Shown here: piece after piece, positions 47,901 through 55,022 of the stretch
How positions within the stretch are numbered: position 1 is the first letter of the stretch
Layout of the letters: each line of letters starts with the position of its first letter
Origin: Nevskia ramosa DSM 11499
Lineage (GTDB): Bacteria > Pseudomonadota > Gammaproteobacteria > Nevskiales > Nevskiaceae
DNA: 64,000 nt
NCBI RefSeq assembly: GCF_000420645.1
Contig: NZ_ATVI01000012.1
Span: 62,001 to 126,000, forward strand
Reading direction: 5' to 3'
Translations under genes and position numbers: made by a program
Notes under the pieces: model-generated
Databases searched by the model: none
What the model saw: the letters and a program-made list of their open reading frames with translations, nothing else
Told to the model about the DNA's origin: nothing

Positions 47901-50807
47901 GCCTTGCAGCAGCGACGCCTGCAGGGTGCCGAGGCTGATGCTGCCGCCATTGACGAACGCGCCGCCAGCGATGGCGTCTTCGCCCTTGAGCGCATCGTTG
48001 ATCCACTGGCCTCGCGTCGACAGCTGCACGCCGTCGCCGATCACGACATCGCCGCTGATCGGCGTTACCGCCGTACCTTCCGGTCGCAGGCTGGTGCCGG
48101 CGATGTCGGTATTGCCGGTCGCGGTGACATTGATGCTGCCGGCAGTGGCGACCAGATCGGCCAGCACCGTGACCCGCGAACCGGTCAGGCTGATGCTGCC
48201 GCCCGGCTGCACGCGCAGCGCATCGGCGACCACAATCTCGCCGCCGAAGCCCTGACCCGCTGGCGTATCGGCAGCGATGTTGATGGTGCTGAAACCAGCT
48301 GCCGCAAGTTCGGCGGCGGGTATCGCGATCCAGTTCTGCAGGTTGCCGGTGTCGCTGGCGGCAGACATCGAGACCGGCAGCGCCGTGCTCGCATCGAAAC
48401 CGGGAACCAGCGTGCCGAGATCGGCCGCGCTGTCGGTGATCAGATAACTGCGCCCGGAGTCGACGCTGTCGATCAGCGCATTGCCGGCGCCGGCGCCCGC
48501 GTTGAAGCGACCACCGCTCGGCATCCGCGCATCGGCGACCTGATGGCGGCCGGCATAGGCCTGTGCCGAGATGTCGCCATCGAGCACGGCTGCCTGGCTG
48601 GCAAACACGTTCAGGGTGCCGGCGTTGCCGCCCTTGAGATAGTCGCTCTCGTAGCGCGCGCCGACGCTGGCGATCAGCGGATTGGTATAGGTGTTGGTGA
48701 CGTTCCAGCGCGGATGTTCGTCATCGAAACGGCCAGCGATGCCGATGTACTTGAGGCTCGGATCGGCGTCGGCGATGTCGATCACCGCGCCGTTGGCAGC
48801 GAGCAGGCGGGTGGTCTCGATGATGCCGCCGAGATAGTGCAGATAGCCGCCGTCGAGATTCTGCGACGAGCCGGCGCGGGTCACCACTTCAGCACCGGCC
48901 AGGGTCAGCGCGCCGCCGTTCTGCAGCAGTTCGGAAATGCCGCGCGGCCGGGCATCGACGAAGCCGCCGACATTGGCGACCGGCGTGCCGACATAGCTGG
49001 TGCCATCGTCGCGGGTGCCGGTAACCCGGCTGTCGACGGTGATCGGCGCACCGAACAGCACGCCGAGGCGCTGCAGCGGCGAGTCGGCCAGTTCGTTGAG
49101 GCCGAGGCGATTGATGCTGATCAGGTTGACTGCCATCGCCAGCTGCACGTCGGCGAGGCCGGAGACATCGATGATCGAACCGTCTTCGAGATAGACACGG
49201 CCGGAAACAGCGCCGGCTTCCAGCGCTCCGGTCAGCGCCGCCAGCTGCACGTTCTGGCCAGGCGCTTCGATCAGCGAGCCGCGGTCCAGGGTGATCGAGC
49301 CGGCGCGCAGATTGGCGGTGCCGACCTGGAACACGCGATCGGCCGCAGCGCTCGAGGTGGTGGTTTCACCGTTGGCGTCGGGCAGCAGCGCGGTCACCGA
49401 GTTGCCGGACAGCCGCAACGTGCCCGGGCGCACGATGTCGGCGGCGTCGAGCGATTGCTGATCGAGCGCGTTCAGGCTGATGCTGCCGGCGCGGGTAACG
49501 CTGGTCGTCGCGATCAGCACGCCCTGCTGGTCGATGTCGTGCCCCAGCAGGCTCAGATCGCCACGTCGGGACTGGATCAGGCCGCTGTTGACGAGCTTGC
49601 CGGTTGCAGCGGGTGTCGGGCTTCCATCGACGACCTGACCGGTCAGCACCGGGTTCAGCAGCAACGCGCCGGTATTGCTGTTGCGCAGACCGACGCCGAC
49701 GCCGGCGGCAACGATCACCTGGCCTTCGACGGCGGTGATGGTGCCGGCATTGCTGACATTCGGCGCGGCGATCAGCGAGTAGCCGAGGGCATTGGTGGCG
49801 ATGCTGGCGCCGGCCTCGACCGTGATGTCGCCGGGCAGCGCGCCGGCCTGCACGTTCTGACCTGAATTCAGGCCCAGGATGTTGCCGTTGGCAGTACCGG
49901 TGCTGGTCGAGGTCAGGCCGGTTTCCAGAAAGCGGCGATTCGATTCGGCCAGGTAGGCGGTATCGTCGTCGCCCGGCCGCAGCGTGGTCTGCCGGGTGGT
50001 CAGATACAACGGCAGACTCGAGACCAGCAGCGAGTGCACGTTGACCTGGCTGCTGCCGCCGAAGATGACGCCGTTCGGGTTGATCAGATAGACCGAGCCA
50101 TCGGCCTTGATCTGGCCGAGGATGCGGCTCGGCGAAGCATTGGCGCTGACCCGGTTCAGGGCGATCCAGTCATTGCTGCCGTCGGCCTGGGTGCCGGCAC
50201 GCTGATCGAAATTCAGCGTCGTTTCACGGCCGATGTTGAACGAATCCCAGCTCAGGATCGCTTTCTTCGCGGTCTGCTGGACGGTGACCGTGGTCTGCGC
50301 GCCCGTGCTGGTCTGCACCGGCAGATTGGCGTTCTGCCAGGCGCAGCTGTTGGTTGCCGCGCACGTCGACAGCTGGTTCATCGCCGACACCGCGACCTGC
50401 AGGCCGCCGGCTGCCAGACCATTGGGCACATCGCTCGGCGCGATCAGCGCCAGCTGCCGCGCTGCGGTCTGCGCCGCCTGGGCGCTGGCCAGCGCTTCGG
50501 CCGCGCGGCTGAGATTGGCGATCGAGCGATTGGCGCGGATCAGCGCCTGCTGCGGCGTGGCCACGGTGACGCCAGTGACCGGATCGACTCGCGAGGTCGG
50601 CACCGGTGCGCCGGGATTGGCGGCCGTGACGCCGCGACTCTGGAAGTACTGGGCACTGCCGAACGGCGCCGCCGCGGCGGTGCTGGCCAGCAGGCTGAAG
50701 CCCATGCCGCTGGCCCAGGCGCAACGCTGCAGCCAGCCATGTGTCGACAGGCGCAGCGTCACGTCCGTAGGAAACGCGGACGGATCAAGAGTCAGGCGGT
50801 TTTTCAC
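38907..50807 (-). CDS. Giant filamentous-haemagglutinin-type exoprotein (TpsA)
   Basis: 3966-aa exoprotein secreted by two-partner secretion. An extended signal region (1-47, ASTAAAA end) is followed by about 120 extra residues, then the TPS domain (about 170-330) with SWDSFNIG, LNRV and the hallmark NPNGVIFGG (243-251). The remainder is repeated beta-helix sequence rich in G, N, S, A. It ends in a charged tail ESDEEERRKRRQ instead of a cysteine anchor. The start is GTG at 50807, with an in-frame stop 21 nt upstream and no Shine-Dalgarno; ATG at 50705 is an alternative. Partner TpsB is encoded at 56942-58594. Confidence 0.96.
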   Translation of the reverse strand: MKNRLTLDPSAFPTDVTLRLSTHGWLQRCAWASGMGFSLLASTAAAAPFGSAQYFQSRGVTAANPGAPVPTSRVDPVTGVTVATPQQALIRANRSIANLSRAAEALASAQAAQTAARQLALIAPSDVPNGLAAGGLQVAVSAMNQLSTCAATNSCAWQNANLPVQTSTGAQTTVTVQQTAKKAILSWDSFNIGRETTLNFDQRAGTQADGSNDWIALNRVSANASPSRILGQIKADGSVYLINPNGVIFGGSSQVNVHSLLVSSLPLYLTTRQTTLRPGDDDTAYLAESNRRFLETGLTSTSTGTANGNILGLNSGQNVQAGALPGDITVEAGASIATNALGYSLIAAPNVSNAGTITAVEGQVIVAAGVGVGLRNSNTGALLLNPVLTGQVVDGSPTPAATGKLVNSGLIQSRRGDLSLLGHDIDQQGVLIATTSVTRAGSISLNALDQQSLDAADIVRPGTLRLSGNSVTALLPDANGETTTSSAAADRVFQVGTANLRAGSITLDRGSLIEAPGQNVQLAALTGALEAGAVSGRVYLEDGSIIDVSGLADVQLAMAVNLISINRLGLNELADSPLQRLGVLFGAPITVDSRVTGTRDDGTSYVGTPVANVGGFVDARPRGISELLQNGGALTLAGAEVVTRAGSSQNLDGGYLHYLGGIIETTRLLAANGAVIDIADADPSLKYIGIAGRFDDEHPRWNVTNTYTNPLIASVGARYESDYLKGGNAGTLNVFASQAAVLDGDISAQAYAGRHQVADARMPSGGRFNAGAGAGNALIDSVDSGRSYLITDSAADLGTLVPGFDASTALPVSMSAASDTGNLQNWIAIPAAELAAAGFSTINIAADTPAGQGFGGEIVVADALRVQPGGSISLTGSRVTVLADLVATAGSINVTATGNTDIAGTSLRPEGTAVTPISGDVVIGDGVQLSTRGQWINDALKGEDAIAGGAFVNGGSISLGTLQASLLQGAGSATCPDNACFVDNTGSILLGSGSLLDVSSGGRVLPSGALAKSNGIVRGRGGSIALETYRLSGGEEFGTTNGLELPTTAALPTAGRIVFGGELLAYGFSGGGTLSLRALGFHIGNNDTPANAWDTVLPADFFTGQGFGSYRLIAEYDATITAGTVLKPQQFNFIPDEAALLAAQTGIDLYDPAYTRIGALDDFHRQATNFELYAGDYLNWRGAGTPAPLPDYSAAGVTGTVLLDRDAAILADARAVVTLGSNHQVTVLGNIVAHGGAITLTADTARGGYAQVPGRIDFPYIDGSKSVFLGAGSLLDASGTTLLDPFQQPIEGADGSPTTPRTGSVLAGGSVTLSNDTGYVIALGADGQADGSGGARGARIDVSGTAAVLDLRSDASGNGYLATTVASDAGSIRIGAGAGLYFDGKLLAQAGGGGARGGSLSLATLLPTAPVTNLTAAGQGYIGATRLVLREKPIAMPAGALAPGMTVEADLPAPSGVLYFGVDRLDGSGIDSLLLGVDPSLNNVSTPRSIVFANNLTLNLGRSIIANASNFVGQSGSDGLSSVSLNAPYVALHGYANTGDYGDTTALPASAPGVQLTVNAANIDLGGQFNLRGFGETRFNASGDIRLLTPAQFDFYRNVIANPGAATAVPGALFSAGNLTFQAAQLYPATGNSFIISAVGAEGFVDGISTGRADTTIRFLGNEASRTVATPLSAGGSLLVNATVIEQSGTLRAPGGQIQLGVADPFDPAALTLFSFPASNSKGDPITAQVPLVATRSVRLASGSITSVSLDGLIVPYGRTVDGLNYSYNAAANTDFANQLVAPLLAAPPEKRLAISAAAVTLDSGATVNLAGGGDLQAAEFVAGTGGSRDVLSRTNTSYASGTAQAVPLYADGRAIYAIIPGYSGAAAYDPALVAGNPLIGQQVYLSGIDGLAAGIYTLLPGQYAAVPGAFRVVQDTRALDSLATENTRLADGTLLVAGRYVDQYSGAQDSRSTAFFVQSMDTWRQYSEYSFTSANQFFTDAAARNGKATPRRPVDAGQLVLAATQTLSLGATLNTAAGIGADGVSGAGGLVDIASQRLQVSAAGGVALEGYVQLVAGDLSALGASSLLIGGSRSRTDEGDRIAVLADSVIIDNGSEALSAPEIIVVAGAGLTGGSGDTANAGIVVADGATIRANGSLPAASAVGLLIGSAADGDLPAVSGDGALLRLSNAGAVTVTRSNVGRVPVGTLNIGAGASLSADLAAAGKTATGSVTLDSSGRTEVDANARFSAAAIDANAGLVSFLGDGAALPEIDSGFVVGSGTLAQFAASRQVTLRSRSAINFIGNVSAALDGGLALSAGSFSSDGGTVALKAASLSFSNDLGATVPAAVAGSGLLKLNAEEIVFGAGSKSLSGFASVDATANKGVRLQGVGNFDFGNTPVNLATPLLIAETGADNRLATTGALNLVGIAGATALTAAPVGGSGSLVGGSVSIDTALQALGGKLDVQATGGDLLIGSNARLSVRGATKTIIDVTTYAQAGTLSLSADTGGVQVSSGAQLDFGAADDGRNRGGDAGALNISAAGILQLDGSLRGGASAGFLGGSFSLDSGSAVALDALASGLANSGVDRAITVRSRSGNLELGAGSTLRAASVSLTADGGTGSLDSSNGNVRIVGTIDASGDKGGDIRLYGRSGVDVEGRLIATGSRSDKRGGTVAIGTSGSGDGTLNAAYGYQNVSAASSGTITLGSGALIDLRGGTAGGLSNGALSLRAPLLSDGDVGINVLPAAQILGARDISLEAYATWSSTDAGTDASTGTHHFDGIIDAAGDYSPTGAFLFATQPRNTNHSGFYIDTLQGYVQAPGFSFEPRFAGLSNVVVRPGIELVNPNAAVNGGDIQIASNWNLAAGTVDNNGKLNLAYRYRGQVAPALTLRAAGDLDVFASLSDGFFQYNNPVDIDGSGPDNSASPDSTFGNPLPMSAAALFGVQTAADGSRYFADSSSYRLVAGADVGSVDPLRVAGTAERAAAGIGNLDPRTGTSQEAGSLSLDFHVSGFVPIRNRRGDISGFANVVEGTMIRTGTGSIDIGAALDVAIRDTTAPGVIYTAGRRSINDIATPSSAVAYTRGSGLPAVLVNSMTNPEAAGDISINAGRDIRGIQQVGDDEERSGNFRNNLSQYWWPWLQRDCIFTGICTAPAAGSSLNYSNFAQGVLSAGGDITVSAERDIADLSVSAPITTRIDDSGANRRSSMIGGGDIEITAGRDLLSGAYYVGNGSGRLRAGRAIASDLSNGDGAAIATLLAVQDGGFKVSAAGNVAIGGVFNPSYLFANFDGEAYATDASVSIVSSAGDISFSRTLGQFGYGSGLSLAAAYQYVTVPTLELFAPNGGISLSAGDGMELYPSAIGSLSLIAEGRVQLFNASGTANAFFGLIDAPASLLPTALNPLSALNSNNSVRLPSLIGNDVNAAFRFHTQTPLHATDAEPVRIYSSSSDIINGNDVGAGTLLISVDKPALILAGRDIVDLSFIGQNLYASDVTLIRAGRDLYNTPLRPGRSVPFIELGGPGTLALEGGRDIGPLSSANDAATLGLLPPGTLRYPGVRTVGNVNNAYLDRAGANITVSFGIAPGVALDKFATTYLDPAISHSDSDIADPIGTRSYSAELIAFVQQIDADNAVRSGQPAPAESLTPEAAYARFEALPDVQRSQLIQTVLLDILDRTGLDYNKLPRGLADPQTASNSLYAGQYGRGFAAVEMLFPGQSGYTQNDLSGGFNGSLSPIATGNFDLRGTSVQTQRGGDISILGPGGNVLVGSVSAPPLVAATAFSASIGPNNQGLLTLQKGSIDIFTDRSVLLAQSRIFTEQGGDVLIWSSNGDINAGRGARTATEIPPPEFLCDVDHFCLVNAESQVSGAGIAVLQTRPGDPTGTANLVAPTGTVDAGDAGIRVSGSLNVAANAVANAGNISTGGGSTGVPTGAVNVSAVAAGSAVSAAVNQSADGLAGGRPQQTAANQITVEVLGFGGGSGDESDEEERRKRRQ

Positions 50808-50814
50808 GGCAGCA

Positions 50815-50859
50815 TTTTTAGCCGGTCAACACGACATTCATTTGACACTGCCGTGACAC
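50815..50859 (-). promoter_or_regulatory. Pho box with -10 element upstream of the exoprotein gene
   Basis: On the minus strand three 7-mers, GTGTCAC (50859-50853), GTGTCAA (50848-50842) and ATGTCGT (50837-50831), are separated by exactly 4 nt each, giving the 11-bp period of PhoB boxes (CTGTCAT-type). Ten nt after the last repeat comes TAAAAA (50820-50815), correct for the -10 of a PhoB-activated promoter. It lies in the 87-nt gap before the exoprotein gene. Confidence 0.75.
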
Positions 50860-50894
50860 CTCAGCCGTGCCTTCCGCCAAGCGCAACGCGTGGC

Positions 50895-51380
50895 TCATGC
50901 AGCGGCTCCGGCGACGGCTGCGCCAGCGGCCGCAGCGGGCAGCCGCAGATGGGCGATGAAGTCCTGCAGGATGCGATCCCACAGCTCGCAATGAGCGATC
51001 AGGAAGCCCTCGGCCACGCCGCCGGCGACCACCACGTCCATCGACAGCACCAGCAGCGGCGCCTGGTGGAACAGGCGTGCGAAGCGCTTGCCGCGATTCC
51101 AGCTGTCGACCAGATCGGGGCGCAGCTCGCCTTCGATGTTCAGCCAGCAATGGAAGGCGAAATCGACGTACTGGCGCGAGCCGCCGAGCGCGGCATCGCT
51201 GGCCGGCAGCGGATTGCCGAAGCCGATGAAGAAGCCCAGCCCCTGCGCGGCGCTCTGCACTTGCGGGCCGCCCATTTGGCCGCCGCCCTGCTGCTCGACG
51301 ACGGCAGCGCGGTAGCCGGTCTTGCGCAGTATTTCGGCAAGGTCTTCAGGGGAAACGCTGGTACGGATCAGATCGGTCAT
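50895..51380 (-). CDS. YbjN-like protein
   Basis: 160-aa soluble protein whose pattern fits the YbjN/type III secretion chaperone-like fold: SPEDLAEILRKTGYRA at the start, WNRGKRFARLF in the middle and LVLSMDVVVAGGV with WDRILQDFIAHL near the end. The C-terminus is a run of alanines. The ATG at 51380 overlaps the stop of the preceding gene by 4 nt. The Pho box separates it from the exoprotein gene. A chaperone-like role for exoprotein or motor parts is inference only. Confidence 0.78.
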   Translation of the reverse strand: MTDLIRTSVSPEDLAEILRKTGYRAAVVEQQGGGQMGGPQVQSAAQGLGFFIGFGNPLPASDAALGGSRQYVDFAFHCWLNIEGELRPDLVDSWNRGKRFARLFHQAPLLVLSMDVVVAGGVAEGFLIAHCELWDRILQDFIAHLRLPAAAAGAAVAGAAA

Positions 51381-52039
51381 GGCGCAGGCGGGGTAACAGG
51401 GACAGCACAAGGGGTGGAAGCCGCGGCATCGAGCACGCGGTTGCGGTAGTCCTGCACCAGCGTCTCGAACTGCACGCGATGCAGGCCGGTCAGCGGTTCA
51501 CGGTCCTTCACCGCGTCCCAGACGGTCTTGTGCTTGTAGCGCTCGACCAGTTCGGTGCCGATATCGACGAGTGCGGCGTTGCGGCCATCGAGCAGCGCGT
51601 TGCGGCTGGCGGCGTCCTTCAGTTCGGTGCTGCGTTGCTGCAGTTCGGCTTCGCGCTGCTTGATCAGCGCGGCACTGGCGACGGTCTGCGTCTGGGCGGC
51701 AGCGAGTTGTTTCTTCGCTTCGTCGAGCTGGCCTTGCAGGGCAACGGCGCGCGCCTGTTCGCTGCGCAGCGCGCTGCGGCTGGCGGTCAGTTCGGGATCG
51801 GCTTCGACCGGCGCCGGTGCGGCTTTCGCAGCAGCGGCTTCGGCAGTTGCCGCATCGGCCTTCTGCTTCAGCTCGGCATTCAGCGCCTGGGCTTCACGCA
51901 GCGCCAGGGTCGTCTGGCGCAGCTGGTCGCGCAGCTTCGATTCCAATGTGGCCTGTGCCAGCACTGCCGGCGCAGCGCTCAGCAGCAGCACCGCGATGGC
52001 GGCGCGCAGGCCCATGGGTATCGAGGCTGATGGCCGCAT
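51377..52039 (-). CDS. Secreted coiled-coil protein of unknown function
   Basis: 220-aa protein from the ATG at 52039, chosen because it has GAGG at a suitable distance and avoids overlap with the porin gene; an ATG at 52063 is in frame. A signal peptide (about 8-28, APAVLAQ) is followed by a long heptad-rich helix (about 30-160) with two Ala/Lys/Glu stretches. A globular end (RYKHKTVWDAVKDREPLTGL in outline) follows. Probably periplasmic; could bridge inner and outer membrane parts of the secretion apparatus. No family recognised. Confidence 0.82.
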   Translation of the reverse strand: MRPSASIPMGLRAAIAVLLLSAAPAVLAQATLESKLRDQLRQTTLALREAQALNAELKQKADAATAEAAAAKAAPAPVEADPELTASRSALRSEQARAVALQGQLDEAKKQLAAAQTQTVASAALIKQREAELQQRSTELKDAASRNALLDGRNAALVDIGTELVERYKHKTVWDAVKDREPLTGLHRVQFETLVQDYRNRVLDAAASTPCAVPVTPPAP

Positions 52040-52049
52040 CGTTCCGGCC

Positions 52050-53891
52050 TCAGAAGCGCGCATTGATATCGAGCTGCAGCAGGTCGGCGGCGTACGGCGC
52101 GCCGGTGGCTTCGGTGGCGCTCAGCCACTTGATCGTGAACCAGGCGCGATGCGAGAAGCCATAGTTGGCGAACACGTAATAGCCCTTGGAATTGGTGCCG
52201 CCGAGATGGAAATCGGCATCGGTCAGTGCATCGACGACCGAGTCGGTTTCCAGTCGCCGATAGCCGACCAGCAGGTTCCACTGGTTGCGTTCGGCAATGT
52301 CCGGATAGCCGATCTTGAAGCGCGCCAGATAGGCGAGATCGCCGCCGCGATAGTTGTCGCCGGCGTCGAAGTTGTTGACCGGGCTGCGGGCGCGGACCTT
52401 GCCGGCGTTGTAAGCGGTGTTCCAGGCGACATCGGCATTGAAGATCGCGTGCAGCGGTCCGCCGATCCGGTAGTCCAGTTCGCCGGTGACGTCGAGAATG
52501 CGGAACTTCGACGCCAGGCCGAAGTACTGGAACTGCGGATCGGTGGACGTCTGCAGCTGCAGGTTGCGCAGCGCGAACAGCGTGTTGCCCTTCTGCACGA
52601 AGGTGGGCCGGCTTTCGTCGGTATCGCAGGAGAAGGCGTTGGTCGGCGCCACGCAAGGCGACGACAGTTCGCCGTCGAGATTCTCGTAGTCGTAGAACGC
52701 CACCGCGCCCTTGGCAGTCAGGCCGTCGTCGACCTTCCAGTCGACACCGGTCTGGAAGCCGAACAGCGAGGCATCGCGGCTGCCGGCCTTGAGGGCGCTG
52801 GTCGATGGGAAATCGAAGGCGGTGTTCTCGATGACGAAGGCGCCGAAGGTGCCGTAGGCGGTCACGCTGTCGCCGACGCCGTGGCTGTAGCGGGTCGCCA
52901 GGCCATCGAAGCCGAGGTTTTCATCCCAGACCAGGTTGGTGCCGAACCAGGGATTGGGAATGCGCCCGCCGTAGAGGTTCAGGCCGGCCAGCGGGTGGTA
53001 GTTCAGGAAGGCCCGATCGATCAGCAGCTGGAACTTGTTGTTGGCATTGCCGACGGTCTGGTTCGGCGACAGCGGGTTGACGGTATTGCCCGTGGTCAGG
53101 CGCACGGTCGCCGACAGGTCGTCGGAGACATTGGCCAGCAGCCCGAGGCGCAGGCGGAAGCGCGTCGCCTGGCGGTCTTCGGTGGTGTTCAGCAGCGGCG
53201 GCAGCGGCTGGTTGACCGCGCTCGAACTGACGTTGAACGGATTGCCGCTGTTGATCGCCTGGTAGTTGATCTGGAACGGGTCGTTGGCCTGATCGAGAAA
53301 GATCACGTCTTCGCGCAGGCGCAGATCGCCGTCGAGCTTGATGTTCTTGATCCACTCCGGCAGCGCCGAGGGCTGCGCCCAGTTCTCGGCGCGGGCGGTG
53401 GCCAGCACTTCGTCCTTCAGCTCTTCGCGGATGCGCTGCTTTTCCGAGTCCGGCAGATAGATCACGCGGACGCGGTTCTTCGGGTCCTTGGGATCGGCCG
53501 GCTTCGCGTCACCAGCGGCTGTCGCTGTCGCAGGCGCTGCTGCGCCGGGCGGTGTCGCAGGGCTTGCCGGTGCCGCGGTCTCGACCGTCGGCTGGGCTGG
53601 CTTCTCTGTCTGCAATCGGCGGATCAGTCGCTCGGCGTCGGTCTTGCTCAGCGCGTTGCGATCGGACAGCAGGCGGATCAGTTCTTCGGTGACCGTCTCC
53701 GTGGCTGCCGGCTTCTCAGCGGCAGGCGCTTCGTCGGCAGCGCTGGCAAAGCCGGCACCGGCCACGAACAGGGCCGCGATCGCGGTCTTCATCGCGACGG
53801 CGACCGGCCGTGGAACGGGCGGACGGGAATGCAGCAGGGGCCGGATCGGCTTCATGGCGGGGGCTACAGGTTGGAGGTGCTGCGAGTTCAT
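52050..53891 (-). CDS. Putative porin (Porin_5 type)
   Basis: 613-aa outer-membrane protein. After the signal and a helical, proline/alanine-rich part (to about 190) comes a beta-barrel with PEWIKNIKLDGDLRLREDV, many aromatic girdle residues and C-terminal phenylalanine (DINARF), as in PF16930. The ATG at 53891 overlaps the tonB stop by 4 nt (ATGA); a start at 53792 (MKTAIAALFVAG) gives a cleaner signal peptide and is a real alternative. Within this operon it is the likely outer-membrane partner of the TonB or a nutrient pore. No plug domain or TonB box is evident. Confidence 0.88.
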   Translation of the reverse strand: MNSQHLQPVAPAMKPIRPLLHSRPPVPRPVAVAMKTAIAALFVAGAGFASAADEAPAAEKPAATETVTEELIRLLSDRNALSKTDAERLIRRLQTEKPAQPTVETAAPASPATPPGAAAPATATAAGDAKPADPKDPKNRVRVIYLPDSEKQRIREELKDEVLATARAENWAQPSALPEWIKNIKLDGDLRLREDVIFLDQANDPFQINYQAINSGNPFNVSSSAVNQPLPPLLNTTEDRQATRFRLRLGLLANVSDDLSATVRLTTGNTVNPLSPNQTVGNANNKFQLLIDRAFLNYHPLAGLNLYGGRIPNPWFGTNLVWDENLGFDGLATRYSHGVGDSVTAYGTFGAFVIENTAFDFPSTSALKAGSRDASLFGFQTGVDWKVDDGLTAKGAVAFYDYENLDGELSSPCVAPTNAFSCDTDESRPTFVQKGNTLFALRNLQLQTSTDPQFQYFGLASKFRILDVTGELDYRIGGPLHAIFNADVAWNTAYNAGKVRARSPVNNFDAGDNYRGGDLAYLARFKIGYPDIAERNQWNLLVGYRRLETDSVVDALTDADFHLGGTNSKGYYVFANYGFSHRAWFTIKWLSATEATGAPYAADLLQLDINARF

Positions 53892-54577
53892 GTGGTCGTC
53901 ACCCGGATCACGGCCGGCTGCGGCAAGTCTTTCGGCGGCGGCTCGCTGAGCTTCGGCATGTTCTTCAAGGTGTCCTTGAGGAGACGGTCGAGCTCGGGGC
54001 GGCCGGTGGAGCGCAGCAGTTCGACTCTTTCGGTGCTGCCATCCGGCGCCAGCCAGATCTGCACGGTGATCGCGAAGCGCGCTTCCAGCAGCCGGCGCTG
54101 GCGCTGCACGGCGCCCTGGGCGCGTTGCTGCAGCAGCGTCGTGTACCAACCGAGGCGGTTGCCGGTGCCGGTGCCACCGCTACCATCGCCGCCGACTCGG
54201 TAATCGGCGCCGCCTTCCTTGCCCTGCAAGCCGAAGGCGTCGCCGGCGCCGGTGCCCTTGGCGTCGAGCGCCGGCGGGCCGGGTGGTGGTGCTTCCTTGG
54301 GTGGCTCGGGTGTCGGCGTGGCCGGCTTGAATTCCGGCACTTTCTGCTTCGGCGGCTCGATCTTCGGTTTCGGCGGCGGGGGAGGCGGTGGTGGTGGCGG
54401 TGGCGGCTTGATCAGCTTCAGCTGCACCACTTCGTTGACCGGCTTGCGCGCCTTGCCGCCATCACTGCCGAGCATCGTCACCAGGCCGTAGAGCAGCACG
54501 GCAGCGGCCAGCGCGGCGGCGACATAGAGCCGCTGCTTGCGCTTGCGCTGGGCCTGCTGGCGCGAACTCAAGGCCAT
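53888..54577 (-). CDS. TonB energy transducer
   Basis: 229-aa protein: basic cytoplasmic start, membrane anchor at about 18-36, a periplasmic spacer containing 12 consecutive prolines followed by KPKIEPPKQK, and a TonB_C-like domain (about 140-225) with VQIWLAPDGSTERVELLRSTG. It follows exbD by 7 nt and overlaps the porin gene by 4 nt. No TonB-dependent receptor gene lies in the window, so its outer-membrane partner must be elsewhere or be the porin or TpsB. Confidence 0.93.
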   Translation of the reverse strand: MALSSRQQAQRKRKQRLYVAAALAAAVLLYGLVTMLGSDGGKARKPVNEVVQLKLIKPPPPPPPPPPPPKPKIEPPKQKVPEFKPATPTPEPPKEAPPPGPPALDAKGTGAGDAFGLQGKEGGADYRVGGDGSGGTGTGNRLGWYTTLLQQRAQGAVQRQRRLLEARFAITVQIWLAPDGSTERVELLRSTGRPELDRLLKDTLKNMPKLSEPPPKDLPQPAVIRVTTT

Positions 54578-54584
54578 GTTCGAA

Positions 54585-54989
54585 TCACTGCACCAGCCGC
54601 TGGGTCACGAGACCCAGCTGGGTGATGTCGAGCTGGCCGAGCAGCGCCAGCACGTCGATGACGTTCTTGTATTGGGTTTCGCCATCGCCGCGGACGATCA
54701 CCGGCAGATCGGGAATCTGCGCCTTCTTCTGGCGCAGCTTGTCTTCCAGCTCGGCCAGGGTTACCGGCACCGCGTCCATGAAGATCTTGCCGTCGTTGGT
54801 GATGGTGATCGCCACGGTTTTCGACTTCGCCAGCGACGGCTGGCTGGACGCCTGCGGCAGGTTGACCTTGATGCCCTGCACGGCGGCCGTGGTCATGATG
54901 ATGAAGATCACCAGCAGCACATAGGCGAGATCGAGCATCGGCGTGATGTTGATTTCGTCGTACGGCTTGTCTTCGCTTGAGGCTTGCAT
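54585..54989 (-). CDS. exbD: ExbD biopolymer transport protein
   Basis: 134-aa single-pass stator protein of the proton-driven TonB motor. The membrane helix (about 18-40) carries the essential aspartate D20 in NITPMLDLAYVLLV, followed by a periplasmic ExbD/TolR domain (ITITNDGKIFMDAVPV). It lies 33 nt after the ExbB fusion gene and 7 nt before tonB. The position in the operon predicts interaction with the fused ExbB. Confidence 0.96.
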   Translation of the reverse strand: MQASSEDKPYDEINITPMLDLAYVLLVIFIIMTTAAVQGIKVNLPQASSQPSLAKSKTVAITITNDGKIFMDAVPVTLAELEDKLRQKKAQIPDLPVIVRGDGETQYKNVIDVLALLGQLDITQLGLVTQRLVQ

Positions 54990-55022
54990 GGCTGGTCTCC
55001 GCCGTTTTTTCTGAAGGGCGGA

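Noticed and set aside
38907..50807. CRISPR-like or tandem DNA repeats inside the exoprotein gene
   Set aside because: Repetition is at protein level (beta-helix motifs) and degenerate in DNA; no identical repeats with regular spacers.
38871..50856. Long plus-strand reading frames (up to 919 aa) opposite the exoprotein gene
   Set aside because: They are antisense shadows caused by GC-rich codon bias; their translations are low-complexity A/G/R/D-rich and match no family, whereas the minus-strand frame has a signal, TPS domain and repeats.
54360..54410. Simple GGN repeat as a phase-variable tract
   Set aside because: It encodes the TonB proline run with mixed codons and is trinucleotide-based, so length changes would not shift frame.
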